The notes below the pieces were generated by a model. It did no database searches. It saw nothing but the letters and a program-made list of their open reading frames with translations, and had not been told where the DNA came from. DNA of 64,000 bases from Paracoccaceae bacterium (GTDB lineage Bacteria > Pseudomonadota > Alphaproteobacteria > Rhodobacterales > Rhodobacteraceae), in NCBI GenBank assembly GCA_030066855.1, contig JASJAU010000002.1, positions 1-64,000 of the forward strand. Direction: 5' to 3'. The translations under genes were made by a program, and so were the position numbers. Position 1 is the stretch's first letter. Every line of letters starts with the position of its first letter. Below are positions 8,182 to 16,615 of this stretch, piece after piece.

Positions 8182-9369
8182 TCACTCCATCTTCACCGCA
8201 ATCCGCTGGTTCAACCTCCACACGCCCCAGGCAAGCGGGATCGCCGCCAGCCCGCCGATCGCGTATGCCAGCGGCTCGTCCGAGAAGGTTTCGAACAGCT
8301 GGGTGTAGGCGTGGATCGCGCCGAAGGTTATCGCGGTGTTGAAGAGGCCGCGGCGGGCGGTGTGGGCGGACCAGAGCGCGGCTGCGATCAGGAGGACGGC
8401 CCAGAGAACGGTATAGACGTGCTCGGAGACGTGGAGGAACTGCGCTTCCCAGGCGTCGCGCAGGTTCTGGTACGTCTGCCAGCCGCCTTCGAACCTTGGC
8501 GCAGCCTCGCGGAAGAAGCTCATGCCGATGTGGTCGCCCCAGAGCGAGGCCACGAGGAAGGCGAGGTTGCCGACGACGGCGGCCATGATTGCCATGATGC
8601 CGGCGTGGCGGCCGATGCGGTCGGGCTGATTTGCGCGAACCCAGAGACATGCCGCGATCAGAGTCGACATCTGCAGGATCGTAAGCGTCGGTTCGGGCGA
8701 ATAGAACACGTAGGCCGCGTGAAAGTAAGCCGTGCCGGTCTCGAGCATCTGCGCGAACGGGACGATGGCAAGCGCGGTGACGGCGCGTACATTCAGGAAC
8801 AGGCCGAACGCGGCAATGAGGACGGCGGCGTAGCCGAAGGCGAGGGTCAGCGCCATGCCGGGTTCCGCAATGGCGTCGACGATATGGCCGAGGCCCCAGA
8901 GGTGCAGCGCGCCACCCATGAGCGCGACGGTGCCGGTCGTGAAGCGGAGCGATGGCGGACCCTTGCGAAACGCCCAGGCCGCGAGGGCGGCGGACCCCGC
9001 GCCTGCGAGGAAAAGGATCGGCCCTGCGTTCTGGGAACCGAGGTCCGAGAGCTCGATGCCGGCGCCCACGAAGAGCATGCCGGAGCCGACCAGCGCGGCG
9101 GCGTGACCGAGCATGCGGTAGAGGTCGCCGCCTTTGACGAGAACGAAGGCGCCAAGGCCGAGGAACAGAAGGCCCGCGATCGCGACGGCCATCGCGTCAG
9201 CCAGCCAGAAAGCCAGTCCGAGCGTCGCGGCGGCGATGCCTGCAGTCAGGACAGCGTTGATGGCGAGCGCCATCATCGTGTCGCGGGAGCGGCGGGCGAT
9301 CTCGGCAGCTTGCTCCGGCGTAATCACGCCTTCAGAGAGGAGGGCTTCGGTCTGGACGACATGGGTCAT
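8182..9369 (-). CDS. DUF2157-like multi-pass membrane protein
   Basis: A 395-residue integral membrane protein. The N-terminal 30 residues are soluble and carry an ITPEQAAEIARRSRD helix, as in DUF2157 proteins; the rest has about ten hydrophobic segments separated by short loops. Charged, Trp-rich loops lie near the middle (FEGGWQTYQNLRDAWEAQFLH). The function of the family is not established. The gene is single and reads away from the second ABC cluster. The spacer upstream of its ATG contains three similar inverted repeats, so its expression is probably controlled by a TetR-type or similar dimeric repressor. Family assignment is by pattern only. Confidence 0.75.
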   Translation of the reverse strand: MTHVVQTEALLSEGVITPEQAAEIARRSRDTMMALAINAVLTAGIAAATLGLAFWLADAMAVAIAGLLFLGLGAFVLVKGGDLYRMLGHAAALVGSGMLFVGAGIELSDLGSQNAGPILFLAGAGSAALAAWAFRKGPPSLRFTTGTVALMGGALHLWGLGHIVDAIAEPGMALTLAFGYAAVLIAAFGLFLNVRAVTALAIVPFAQMLETGTAYFHAAYVFYSPEPTLTILQMSTLIAACLWVRANQPDRIGRHAGIMAIMAAVVGNLAFLVASLWGDHIGMSFFREAAPRFEGGWQTYQNLRDAWEAQFLHVSEHVYTVLWAVLLIAAALWSAHTARRGLFNTAITFGAIHAYTQLFETFSDEPLAYAIGGLAAIPLAWGVWRLNQRIAVKME

Positions 9370-9383
9370 GGGAAATCCATACT

Positions 9384-9396
9384 TGAACGACGTTCA
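9384..9396. promoter_or_regulatory. Inverted repeat 1 (TGAAC-GAC-GTTCA)
   Basis: A perfect 5+5 inverted repeat with a 3-base spacer, centred 21 bases upstream of the DUF2157-like start. It belongs to a set of three with the same TGARC-N3-GYTCA design, which suggests an operator for a dimeric regulator. Confidence 0.6.
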
Positions 9397-9411
9397 CGAA
9401 CTTATCACAAC

Positions 9412-9426
9412 TTGAGCACCGCTCAA
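9412..9426. promoter_or_regulatory. Inverted repeat 2 (TTGAGC-ACC-GCTCAA)
   Basis: A perfect 6+6 inverted repeat with a 3-base spacer. Its centre is 29 bases from repeat 1 and 22 bases from repeat 3, roughly three and two helical turns, so bound dimers could lie on the same DNA face. Confidence 0.6.
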
Positions 9427-9433
9427 GCGTTTG

Positions 9434-9448
9434 GTGAACAATGTTCAC
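9434..9448. promoter_or_regulatory. Inverted repeat 3 (GTGAAC-AAT-GTTCAC)
   Basis: A perfect 6+6 inverted repeat with a 3-base spacer, about 95 bases upstream of the ABC permease start. A TGACGTCA palindrome follows at 9454-9461. The set may control both divergent units. Confidence 0.6.
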
Positions 9449-9543
9449 GATTGTGACGTCACGTCACGTTCTGGCGATGACCGGCGTTAAGCGACGCCGA
9501 TCTCCGCCTTGACGGCCACCTGCGTCGGGCTCACAACGGAGCA

Positions 9544-10524
9544 ATGCTCGCTTACGTCATCAGACGGGTCTTTCAGTCGATCCTCGTCCTGCTCATCGTC
9601 GGCCTCGTCGCGTTTTCGATGTTCCGGTTTGTGGGCGACCCGATCGACAACATGCTGGGACAAGAGCGGACGCAGGCGGATATCGACCGGCTTCGCACTC
9701 AGCTCGGCCTCGATCAGCCCTTTGTCGTGCAGTACCTGAAGTTCCTCGAGGGCGCGGCGCAGGGCAACTTTGGCGTGAGCTACCGGCAGGGGCGTCCCGT
9801 GGCGGAAATCATCGCGGAACGCGCACCGGCCACGCTGGAGCTTGCCGCTGTGTCTGGGCTTTTCGCGCTGGGGCTCGGCATCGCGCTTGGCGTCTTCACT
9901 GCGATCCGACGAGACGGGGTGGCGGCCAACGCCATCATGTCGCTATCGCTAATCGGGGTTTCGCTGCCCACGTTTCTCATTGGGATCCTGCTGATCTACC
10001 TCTTCGGCGTGCAGCTCAGGTGGCTGCCGACCTTCGGACGGGGGGATGTCGTCGACTTCGGCTGGTGGTCGACCGGTTTCCTGACGGAAAGCGGGCTGAG
10101 GTCGCTGATCCTGCCGGCGATCACGCTGGGCCTCTACCAGATGACGCTGATCATGCGGCTGGTTCGGTCGGAGATGCTGGAGGTATTGCGGCAGGACTAC
10201 ATCCGCTTCGCCCGCGCCCGGGGGCTCAAGGATCGGGCGGTGAACTTCCGTCACGCGCTCAAGAACACGTTGATCCCGGTGATCACGGTCATGGGTCTTC
10301 AGATCGGCGGCATCATCGCCTTCGCCATCGTCACCGAAACGGTGTTCAACTGGCCGGGCGTCGGGCTCTTGTTCATCAACGCGATCCAGTTCGTCGATAT
10401 CCCTGTCATGGCGGCGTATCTGATGCTAATCTCGGTGATGTTCGTGATGATCAATCTCGTTGTGGATCTCCTGTATTTCTGGGTCGATCCGCGTCTCAGG
10501 GTCGACCGGGGAGGGGGACACTGA
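9544..10524 (+). CDS. Peptide-type ABC transporter permease (DppB-like), second cluster
   Basis: A 326-residue inner-membrane permease starting at an ATG preceded by GGAG. It shows the family N-terminus (MLAYVIRRVFQSILVLLIVG), the VRQ-type EAA loop EVLRQDYIRFARARGLKDRAV and a C-terminal FWVDPRLR block. It pairs with the DppC-like permease at 10976. Unlike the first cluster, no substrate-binding gene precedes it; the spacer upstream holds only inverted repeats. The stop overlaps the next start by one base. Confidence 0.92.
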   Translation: MLAYVIRRVFQSILVLLIVGLVAFSMFRFVGDPIDNMLGQERTQADIDRLRTQLGLDQPFVVQYLKFLEGAAQGNFGVSYRQGRPVAEIIAERAPATLELAAVSGLFALGLGIALGVFTAIRRDGVAANAIMSLSLIGVSLPTFLIGILLIYLFGVQLRWLPTFGRGDVVDFGWWSTGFLTESGLRSLILPAITLGLYQMTLIMRLVRSEMLEVLRQDYIRFARARGLKDRAVNFRHALKNTLIPVITVMGLQIGGIIAFAIVTETVFNWPGVGLLFINAIQFVDIPVMAAYLMLISVMFVMINLVVDLLYFWVDPRLRVDRGGGH

Positions 10525-10979
10525 TGGAACTCAAGGGCTCCTGCCATTGTGGCGCGGTGCGCTTCACGGTCGAGGCGCCGCATCCGGCGCCGTTCAACCT
10601 CTGCTACTGCTCGATCTGCCGGAAGACGGCGGGCGCGGGCGGATACGCGATCAACCTCGGGGCGCTTGCCGGGACGATGGAAGTCGAGGGCCGCGACGCC
10701 ATCCGCACCTACGCCGCGACGGAGGCCGGCGAGCGGGCGTTTTGCGGGACCTGCGGCAGCGCGCTCTGGGTTTACTCAGAGCATTGGCCCGATCTCATTC
10801 ACCCGCATGCCTCGGCAATCGACACCGATCTGCCGATCCCGCCGGAGCGGACGCACCTGATGCTGGGGTCGCGGGCGAACTGGGCGGTGCCCAAGACCGA
10901 TCCGCAGGACAAGACGTTTGACGCCTACCCGGACGAGAGCCTCGCTGCCTGGCACGAGCGCACGGGGGTGACGTCATGA
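10524..10979 (+). CDS. GFA-family zinc protein (CENP-V/GFA domain)
   Basis: A 151-residue cytoplasmic protein with the GFA zinc-binding Cys pattern: GSCHCGAVRF at the N-terminus, YCSICRKTAG near residue 30 and FCGTCGSALW near residue 73. Family members were named for glutathione-dependent formaldehyde activation, but most have unproven activity. The ATG overlaps the preceding permease stop by one base and its end overlaps the next permease start, so it is embedded in the transporter operon, an unusual position. It may act on the transported compound. A second GFA protein lies at 19871-20272. Confidence 0.9.
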   Translation: MELKGSCHCGAVRFTVEAPHPAPFNLCYCSICRKTAGAGGYAINLGALAGTMEVEGRDAIRTYAATEAGERAFCGTCGSALWVYSEHWPDLIHPHASAIDTDLPIPPERTHLMLGSRANWAVPKTDPQDKTFDAYPDESLAAWHERTGVTS

Positions 10980-11935
10980 CCGACGCGACCCGGCCAGAAG
11001 TTCAGGCGACCATCCGCGACAAGGGGCGGCTCGCGTGGTTCTGGGAGTCCGACTTCGCTTGGAAGTTCCGACGCTCGCCCGTCGCGGTCGTGTCCTTCAC
11101 GGTTACCGTAATGCTTGTGCTGGCGGCCGTCCTGGCGCCACTAATCGCGCCTTACGACCCCTTCAACCCGGCCAGCCTGAACCTGATGAACGGCTTCACG
11201 CCACCGGGAGAGCCGAACGCCTTCACCGGCGACAGTTTTTTCCTCGGGACCGACGATCAGGGGCGGGACGTGTTCTCGACCATCCTGTATGGCATGCGAA
11301 TCTCGCTCTTCGTCGGGTTCTCGGCCGTTCTCTTTGCCATGGTACTGGGCGTCCTTCTGGGGCTGATTGCGGGATATGTCGGTGGCTGGACTGAGACGAT
11401 CATCATGCGCGTCGCGGACGTGCAGCTGACCTTCCCGTCGATCCTCGTCGCGATGCTGATCTTCGGGATCGCGAAGGGATTCACGCCGGTCGAATACCGC
11501 GATCAAATGGCCATCTGGGTGCTGATCATCGCCATCGGTCTGTCGGACTGGGTGCAGTTCGCGCGTGTCGTGCGCGGCGCGACGCTGGTGCAGAAAGACC
11601 GAGAATACGTGCAGGCCGCGCGCCTGATCGGACGGTCTCATTGGGCGATCATGCTGAGGCACATCCTGCCGAATGTGCTGTCGCCGGTTCTCGTTATCGC
11701 CACGATCTCACTCGCACTTGCGATCATCGCCGAGGCGACGCTGTCGTTCCTGGGCGTCGGCGCGCCGCCAACGCAACCGTCGCTCGGCACGCTAATCCGG
11801 ATTGGGCAGGGGTTCCTGTTCTCGGGCGAGTGGTGGATCTTGTTCTTCCCGTCGATCACGCTTCTGGCGCTGGCTCTGTCGGTCAATCTCCTGGGCGACT
11901 GGCTGAGGGACGCGCTGAACCCGCGGCTCAAATGA
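10976..11935 (+). CDS. Peptide-type ABC transporter permease (DppC-like), second cluster
   Basis: A 319-residue inner-membrane permease with the DppC hallmarks: a cytoplasmic N-terminal extension, a first membrane segment, the FLGTDDQGRDVFSTILYGMR block, an EAA loop (EYVQAARLIGRSHWAIMLRHI) and a DALNPRLK end. It forms the channel with the permease at 9544. Start and stop both overlap neighbouring genes by ATGA, so the permease-GFA-permease-GNAT string is translationally coupled. Confidence 0.92.
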   Translation: MTDATRPEVQATIRDKGRLAWFWESDFAWKFRRSPVAVVSFTVTVMLVLAAVLAPLIAPYDPFNPASLNLMNGFTPPGEPNAFTGDSFFLGTDDQGRDVFSTILYGMRISLFVGFSAVLFAMVLGVLLGLIAGYVGGWTETIIMRVADVQLTFPSILVAMLIFGIAKGFTPVEYRDQMAIWVLIIAIGLSDWVQFARVVRGATLVQKDREYVQAARLIGRSHWAIMLRHILPNVLSPVLVIATISLALAIIAEATLSFLGVGAPPTQPSLGTLIRIGQGFLFSGEWWILFFPSITLLALALSVNLLGDWLRDALNPRLK

Positions 11936-12747
11936 ACTTCCGGCACGCCACTCTGGAAGAGTTGGAGACCATTCTCGGATGGGCGGCGGAGGAAGGGTGG
12001 AATCCCGGCTGGGACGATGCGGCCGGCTTTTTCGCGGCCGATCCCGAAGGGTTCTTTGTTGCCGAGATCGGAGGTGCGCTCGCCGCCGCCATCTCGGTCG
12101 TGAACCACACGAAGGACTTCGCCTTTCTCGGTCTCTACATCTGCCGGCCGGAATTCCGGGGGCGCGGAATTGGGAATGCGCTTTGGAACCACGCGATCGA
12201 GCATGCGGGAGATCGGACGATCGGTCTCGACGGCGTGCCGGACCAGCAGGACAACTACCGGAAGTCGGGGTTCGTTCTGACAGGCCAGACGCGGCGGTTC
12301 GAGGGTGAAATCGACGGTGTGCCGGACCCGCGCGCGCGGGTGGCGGCGGTCGGCGACATCCCCGGCCTGAGCTGGCGCGAGGCGACCCGGACAGGCGTGG
12401 CGAAGGACGCCTTCAACGCCGTCTGGCTCGCGCCGACGAAGACGCGGCGGACCTGGGTGTTGGAGGGCACCTCGGCCTTTCTGACCGCCCGCGCGTGCCG
12501 GGTCGGAACGAAGATCGGACCAATGCTGGCCGAGACGCTGGATGACGCAGTCGCACTGATCCGCCATGCCGTGTCCGAAACAGGTGGCCCCCATTTCATC
12601 GACGTGCCTGAGGGTGAGGAAGCGCTCGCCGCCTGGTGCGAGGGGCAGGGGATGGTGGTGTCGTTCGGCACCGCCCGTATGTACCGGGGGGCGCCGCCCT
12701 TTGAGGGGGCGGGCGTGCTGGCGGTCTCGACGCTTGAGCTCGGCTAG
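11932..12747 (+). CDS. GNAT-family N-acetyltransferase with C-terminal GNAT-like half
   Basis: A 271-residue protein. Residues 1-130 form a GNAT domain with the acetyl-CoA-binding motif CRPEFRGRGIGNALWNHAIE (R-G-x-G-I-G) and the C-terminal strand QDNYRKSGFVLTG. Residues 135-271 resemble the second half found in YitH-type two-domain acetyltransferases. I start it at the ATG overlapping the permease stop; a longer frame from 11641 only reads through the permease gene. Being coupled to the transporter suggests acetylation of the imported solute. The 3' end overlaps the opposite gene by 4 bases. Confidence 0.85.
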   Translation: MNFRHATLEELETILGWAAEEGWNPGWDDAAGFFAADPEGFFVAEIGGALAAAISVVNHTKDFAFLGLYICRPEFRGRGIGNALWNHAIEHAGDRTIGLDGVPDQQDNYRKSGFVLTGQTRRFEGEIDGVPDPRARVAAVGDIPGLSWREATRTGVAKDAFNAVWLAPTKTRRTWVLEGTSAFLTARACRVGTKIGPMLAETLDDAVALIRHAVSETGGPHFIDVPEGEEALAAWCEGQGMVVSFGTARMYRGAPPFEGAGVLAVSTLELG

Positions 12748-13511
12748 GGCATGTACACGTCGCGCACATAGACCGGGATCGACAGGATGCCGGTCAGTTT
12801 CTCTGACCCGTCGAACATCGCGGCGAGTTCCGGGATCGATGTGCTGAAACTGAAGTCGCCGTCGAGCGGTTTGCCCACGGCGGAGCTCATCACGAGATCC
12901 ATCATCTGATTGTATTCCTGCATCCGGCTGATGCTGGCATCCGACGCCGAGACCGGCGCGTTCTTCCCAGGCACCCAATTCACCTTGCCCGCCGCGAAGG
13001 CGAGGTCGAGAGAAAGCGCGCCGCTGTCGGTCGTGATCTGCCAAGTCTCGTGCTTGCGACCGGGCGCTCCGCCCTCGACAGTCGAGGTCCGCTCGACGAA
13101 AGCTTCCTTTGTGGCGCCGTAGGTGTTCGCGAAGGGTGCGGGCTCGTACTTGCGCAGAACGTAAAGACGGCTGCCCTCTTCGCCTGGTTTCACAGCGAAG
13201 GCGACAAGTTCGGCGCCCAGCGTCGCGGGCTGCGCCGCTGGCTTGCCCTCGCCGTCGAGCTGGAGCTTGCGATCAAAGAACCCGACAATCAGATTGGTGC
13301 CCGCGAGCGGCCCCTTCGGAAGCGTCAGGAGCTTCCAGTCCTCCGGCAGCCAGGGCTGAACGCTCGCGTCGCTCACCTGAAAACCAATAAGAACCCGGCT
13401 GTCGATATTGGTGCCGACCTTCTCTCCGGCGCTTGCGACGGTCCCCGCCATTAATCCTGTGACCGCAAGCAGCGTCCCCAGCACGCGGCGGAATGTATTT
13501 GCTATTTGCAT
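12744..13511 (-). CDS. Secreted protein of unknown function
   Basis: A 255-residue protein starting at the ATG at 13511, with GGGGAG upstream. Residues 1-27 are a Sec signal peptide (LGTLLAVTGLMAGTVASA then GEKVG). I do not recognise the mature part. It is rich in beta-strand-type segments, with a conserved-looking VQPWLPEDWKLLTLPKGPLAG near the N-terminus and a C-terminal PVYVRDVYMP. The QPWLPEDW-type opening is reminiscent of acetoacetate-decarboxylase-like beta barrels, but this is too weak for a call. It is transcribed against the ABC cluster, in tandem with the dioxygenase-like gene. Confidence 0.75.
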   Translation of the reverse strand: MQIANTFRRVLGTLLAVTGLMAGTVASAGEKVGTNIDSRVLIGFQVSDASVQPWLPEDWKLLTLPKGPLAGTNLIVGFFDRKLQLDGEGKPAAQPATLGAELVAFAVKPGEEGSRLYVLRKYEPAPFANTYGATKEAFVERTSTVEGGAPGRKHETWQITTDSGALSLDLAFAAGKVNWVPGKNAPVSASDASISRMQEYNQMMDLVMSSAVGKPLDGDFSFSTSIPELAAMFDGSEKLTGILSIPVYVRDVYMP

Positions 13512-13631
13512 GAATGCTCCCCATCTCATCGCTCGCCTGCGAAACGCGGCGATACGTATCCGGACAATCTAGGATAATGCGGGGGCGGCTTCCTTGCTGG
13601 CTGTTAATTCGCGTCGTTGATGCCGGGGAGG

Positions 13632-14423
13632 CTAAGCGCTCCCCTGCGTCTCGACGTGCAGGCGGTCCATCTCGTGCCACCGCGCGACCGCCGCCGGGTC
13701 GAAATCCACGGTCGCCGGCGTGTCGGTCCGGAAATGGCCGTGGCGGTCCTCTCCCCGGACCAGCATGGCGGAATCGAGGTCGTGCTTGGTCTGGCGAACA
13801 TGCGGCGCGACGTATTGGACGTTCAGCCCGATCCGGCGGTCGTCGGAGTGGTTGGGCATCGAGGCGTGAAGCGTCCAGCCATGGTGGAATGACGCCTCGC
13901 CAGGGCGCAAGGGGCACATTACCGCCGCCGCCTCGTCGACGTCCTGAACGGTCTGGCTCTGCATCAGGACGTTGTCGGCATCCTCGCCCGTGGCGTGATC
14001 CAAAACCCCCATCTTGTGGCTACCCGGCACCATGCGCATGCATCCCGAATCTGCCGTCGCGGGCGACAGGGCGAGCCACAGCGTGACCTGCGCGTCGTCG
14101 GACAGTCCCCAAAAGGTCAGATCCTGATGCCAGGAGACGAAAGCGTCGGTGCGCGGCTCCTCGATGATGAAGGTCGCGTCATTAAGCAGGATGTCCGGCC
14201 CGATCAGCGCCTCGATGATGTCGAGCACCTTGGGATCGGTCGCCATCTCATAAGGCGAGGTCATGACGGTATGGAGCTTGGCCTTGTAGTGAATGCCGCC
14301 TTGGTCGCGCTCGTTCCGCTCGAGCCGGGCGCGGTGCGCGGCCGCCTCCGCCTCGGACAGGATCGGCACGCCGGTGATAAAGCCGTCGCGGTCGTAGTCG
14401 GCGGCGAGCGCTTTCAGGTCCAT
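13632..14423 (-). CDS. Phytanoyl-CoA dioxygenase family protein
   Basis: A 263-residue cytoplasmic Fe(II)/2-oxoglutarate-type oxygenase. I start it at the ATG at 14423 (GGGAGGA upstream); the frame extends further to 14552 without a good start site. Metal ligands are visible: the HxD pair in SWHQDLTFW and the distal His in the GWTLHAS segment, followed by the Arg of DDRRIGLNVQYV that should bind 2-oxoglutarate. FIIEEPRTD and SGCMRMVPGSHK are typical PhyH-family blocks. The substrate is unknown. It lies inside the second ABC cluster on the opposite strand, so hydroxylation of a transported compound is possible. Confidence 0.88.
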   Translation of the reverse strand: MDLKALAADYDRDGFITGVPILSEAEAAAHRARLERNERDQGGIHYKAKLHTVMTSPYEMATDPKVLDIIEALIGPDILLNDATFIIEEPRTDAFVSWHQDLTFWGLSDDAQVTLWLALSPATADSGCMRMVPGSHKMGVLDHATGEDADNVLMQSQTVQDVDEAAAVMCPLRPGEASFHHGWTLHASMPNHSDDRRIGLNVQYVAPHVRQTKHDLDSAMLVRGEDRHGHFRTDTPATVDFDPAAVARWHEMDRLHVETQGSA

Positions 14424-14578
14424 GGCGTCCTCCCTTGCCTTTCGCGTCAGGCTGAGCGCGGTTTCCAGTGGCTGTCTAGGCGCTTCCGCGACATTGCCGA
14501 TGTCGATTTCAGGCCGCATCGGCGCTTGCCCTTGTTCCGCCCCTTGGCGCATACAGGCGGGAGCTTTGGGGATGACAT

Positions 14579-15562
14579 TTGACCGACGCCGTATTGTCCG
14601 TCCGCGATCTCGTGGTCGAGATCCCGACCCGCCACGCGGTGCTGCGCCCCGTGGACCAGGTGTCCTACGAAATCGAGAAGGGCGAGATCCTGGGCGTCGT
14701 CGGGGAGTCCGGCGCGGGCAAATCCATGACAGGCAACGCGGTGATCGGGCTTCTGGACCGTCCTGCGCGGATCGCCAGCGGCGAGGTCTGGCTCAATGGC
14801 CGTCGGATCGACGCGCTTAAGGGCGACGCGATGCGAAGAGTTCGCGGGAGAGAGATCGGCATGGTCTTTCAGGACCCGCTGACCTCGCTCAACCCGCTTT
14901 TACAGATCGGCGATCAGCTTACCGAGACGATGCTGGCGCATCTCGACATCTCCGAGACCGAAGGGCGCAAGCGGGCGATCGCGGCCCTGGACGAGGTCGG
15001 CATTCCGGCGGCGGCGAGCCGGATCGACAGTTATCCGCACGAGTTTTCGGGCGGCATGCGGCAACGCGTGGTTATCGCGCTCGCGCTTTGCGCCGAACCC
15101 TCGCTGGTGATCGCCGACGAGCCGACGACGGCGTTGGACGTGAGCGTTCAGGCCCAGATCATCTCCCTTCTCAAGCGGCTTTGCCGCGAGCGGGGGACGG
15201 CGGTGATGCTGGTCACCCACGACATGGGCGTGATCGCCGAGGCGGCGGACCGCGTGGCGGTGATGTATGCCGGGCGGCTGGCGGAGCTAGGGCCGGTCCG
15301 GGACGTGATCCAGCGCGCGCGGCATCCCTATACCGAAGGTCTCATGGCCTCCACGCCGCTCGCCTCGCGCGGCCAGACGCGGCTTCGGCAGATCCCCGGC
15401 TCGATGCCCCGACTTGGCGCCTTGCCGGACGGCTGCGCCTTCCACCCTCGCTGTCCCAAGGCGCAAGACAAATGCCGGCGGGACCCGTCGCCGCGACTGG
15501 ACACTTGCGACGGGCGCGCCGCTTGCTGGTATCCCGTCGAGCAGCGGGAGGCGGCTGAATGA
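14579..15562 (+). CDS. Peptide-type ABC transporter ATPase (DppD-like), second cluster
   Basis: A 327-residue ATPase with a TTG start at 14579 (GGGGAT upstream; no in-frame ATG nearby). Walker A is GESGAGKS near residue 42, signature FSGGMRQR near 155, Walker B LVIADEPTTALD near 175, with the Cys-rich CAFHPRCPKAQDKC end. It supplies energy, with the next ATPase, to the permeases at 9544 and 10976. It is separated from them by two genes on the opposite strand, so it needs its own promoter in 14424-14578. The stop overlaps the next ATG. Confidence 0.9.
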   Translation: MTDAVLSVRDLVVEIPTRHAVLRPVDQVSYEIEKGEILGVVGESGAGKSMTGNAVIGLLDRPARIASGEVWLNGRRIDALKGDAMRRVRGREIGMVFQDPLTSLNPLLQIGDQLTETMLAHLDISETEGRKRAIAALDEVGIPAAASRIDSYPHEFSGGMRQRVVIALALCAEPSLVIADEPTTALDVSVQAQIISLLKRLCRERGTAVMLVTHDMGVIAEAADRVAVMYAGRLAELGPVRDVIQRARHPYTEGLMASTPLASRGQTRLRQIPGSMPRLGALPDGCAFHPRCPKAQDKCRRDPSPRLDTCDGRAACWYPVEQREAAE

Positions 15563-16557
15563 CCGCGCCTCTCGTCTCGGTCCAGGGCCTCACTCGCATC
15601 TTCGATGTTTCTAAACCCTGGCTGAACCGGGTCATCGAGCGGCTGCCGAAGGCCAGGCTGACCGCGGTCAGCGACGTGTCTTTCGACATCCCCGAACGCG
15701 AGGTCTACGCGCTGGTGGGCGAAAGCGGGTCGGGCAAGTCGACTATCGGCAAGATGGTGGTCGGCTTGTTGAACCCGTCGGGCGGCGTGGTCTCGGTCGA
15801 GGGCGTCGATCTTTCGAGGGAGACCGATCCCGCCAAGGTCGAGGCGGTGCGTTCCGATATCCAGATGATCTTTCAGGACCCGTTCGCATCGCTCAATCCG
15901 CGTTGGAAGGTGCGGGACATCATCGCCGAGCCAGTGGCGGCGCGAGGCGGCGATACGGAAGGTCTGGCCGAGCGGCTTTTGGAGCAGGTCGGACTGGCCG
16001 CCGAAGACGCGGGCAAGTTCCCGCATGAGTTTTCCGGCGGGCAGCGCCAGCGGATTTGCATCGCCCGGGCGCTGGCGTCCGAGCCCAAGCTGATCGTGTG
16101 CGACGAGCCGACCTCGGCGCTGGATGTGAGCGTTCAGGCGCAGGTCCTGAACCTGATGACCGATCTCAAGGAAGAGTTCGGGTTGACCTATCTCTTCATC
16201 AGCCATGATCTGACGGTGGTTCAGCACATGTCCGACCGGATCGGGGTTCTCTACTTGGGACGGCTGGTCGAGGAGGCGGATCCGGACACGCTCTTCGAGC
16301 GCCCCGCGCATCCCTATAGCCAGATGCTCCTCTCTTCGGCGCCGCGCATGGACGGGTTCGGGCGGGAGGTCGAGCCGCCCAAGGGCGAGATCCCCGACCC
16401 GATCAATCCGCCGTCCGGCTGCGCCTTCAACCCGCGCTGTCCATTGGCGAGTGATCTCTGCCGGGCAGAACGACCGGAACTGCGCCACCTCGAGGACCGG
16501 CGGGTTGCCTGCCACCATGCAGAAAAAGCTCTCGGAGCGGGCGCCGAACCGGCTTGA
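15559..16557 (+). CDS. Peptide-type ABC transporter ATPase (DppF-like), second cluster
   Basis: A 332-residue ATPase with Walker A GESGSGKST near residue 54, signature FSGGQRQRI near 155, Walker B LIVCDEPTSALD near 175, the switch His in FISHDL and the Cys motif CAFNPRCPLASDLC. It starts at the ATG that overlaps the upstream stop by ATGA and completes the second peptide-type importer. Its end abuts the copper-responsive promoter of copA, and no terminator is obvious between them. Confidence 0.92.
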   Translation: MTAPLVSVQGLTRIFDVSKPWLNRVIERLPKARLTAVSDVSFDIPEREVYALVGESGSGKSTIGKMVVGLLNPSGGVVSVEGVDLSRETDPAKVEAVRSDIQMIFQDPFASLNPRWKVRDIIAEPVAARGGDTEGLAERLLEQVGLAAEDAGKFPHEFSGGQRQRICIARALASEPKLIVCDEPTSALDVSVQAQVLNLMTDLKEEFGLTYLFISHDLTVVQHMSDRIGVLYLGRLVEEADPDTLFERPAHPYSQMLLSSAPRMDGFGREVEPPKGEIPDPINPPSGCAFNPRCPLASDLCRAERPELRHLEDRRVACHHAEKALGAGAEPA

Positions 16558-16561
16558 CCCC

Positions 16562-16592
16562 TTGACCTTCCAGTGACTGGAACCCTTATCTG
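16562..16592 (+). promoter_or_regulatory. CueR/MerR-type promoter of copA
   Basis: A -35 box TTGACC (16562-16567) is followed by exactly 19 bases and a -10-like TATCTG (16587-16592). The long spacer contains the perfect 7-1-7 dyad TTCCAGT-G-ACTGGAA (16568-16582). A 19-bp spacer with a central dyad is the signature of MerR-family metal promoters, where the activator twists the DNA to align the boxes. CueR, encoded in the same operon, is the expected activator. Confidence 0.85.
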
Positions 16593-16615
16593 GTGGCAGG
16601 AAAGGGAGCCGCATC

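Noticed and set aside
8311-9456. 381-codon plus-strand frame across the DUF2157-like gene
   Set aside because: It is the mirror of a membrane-protein gene; its translation is low-complexity and hydrophilic with no domain.
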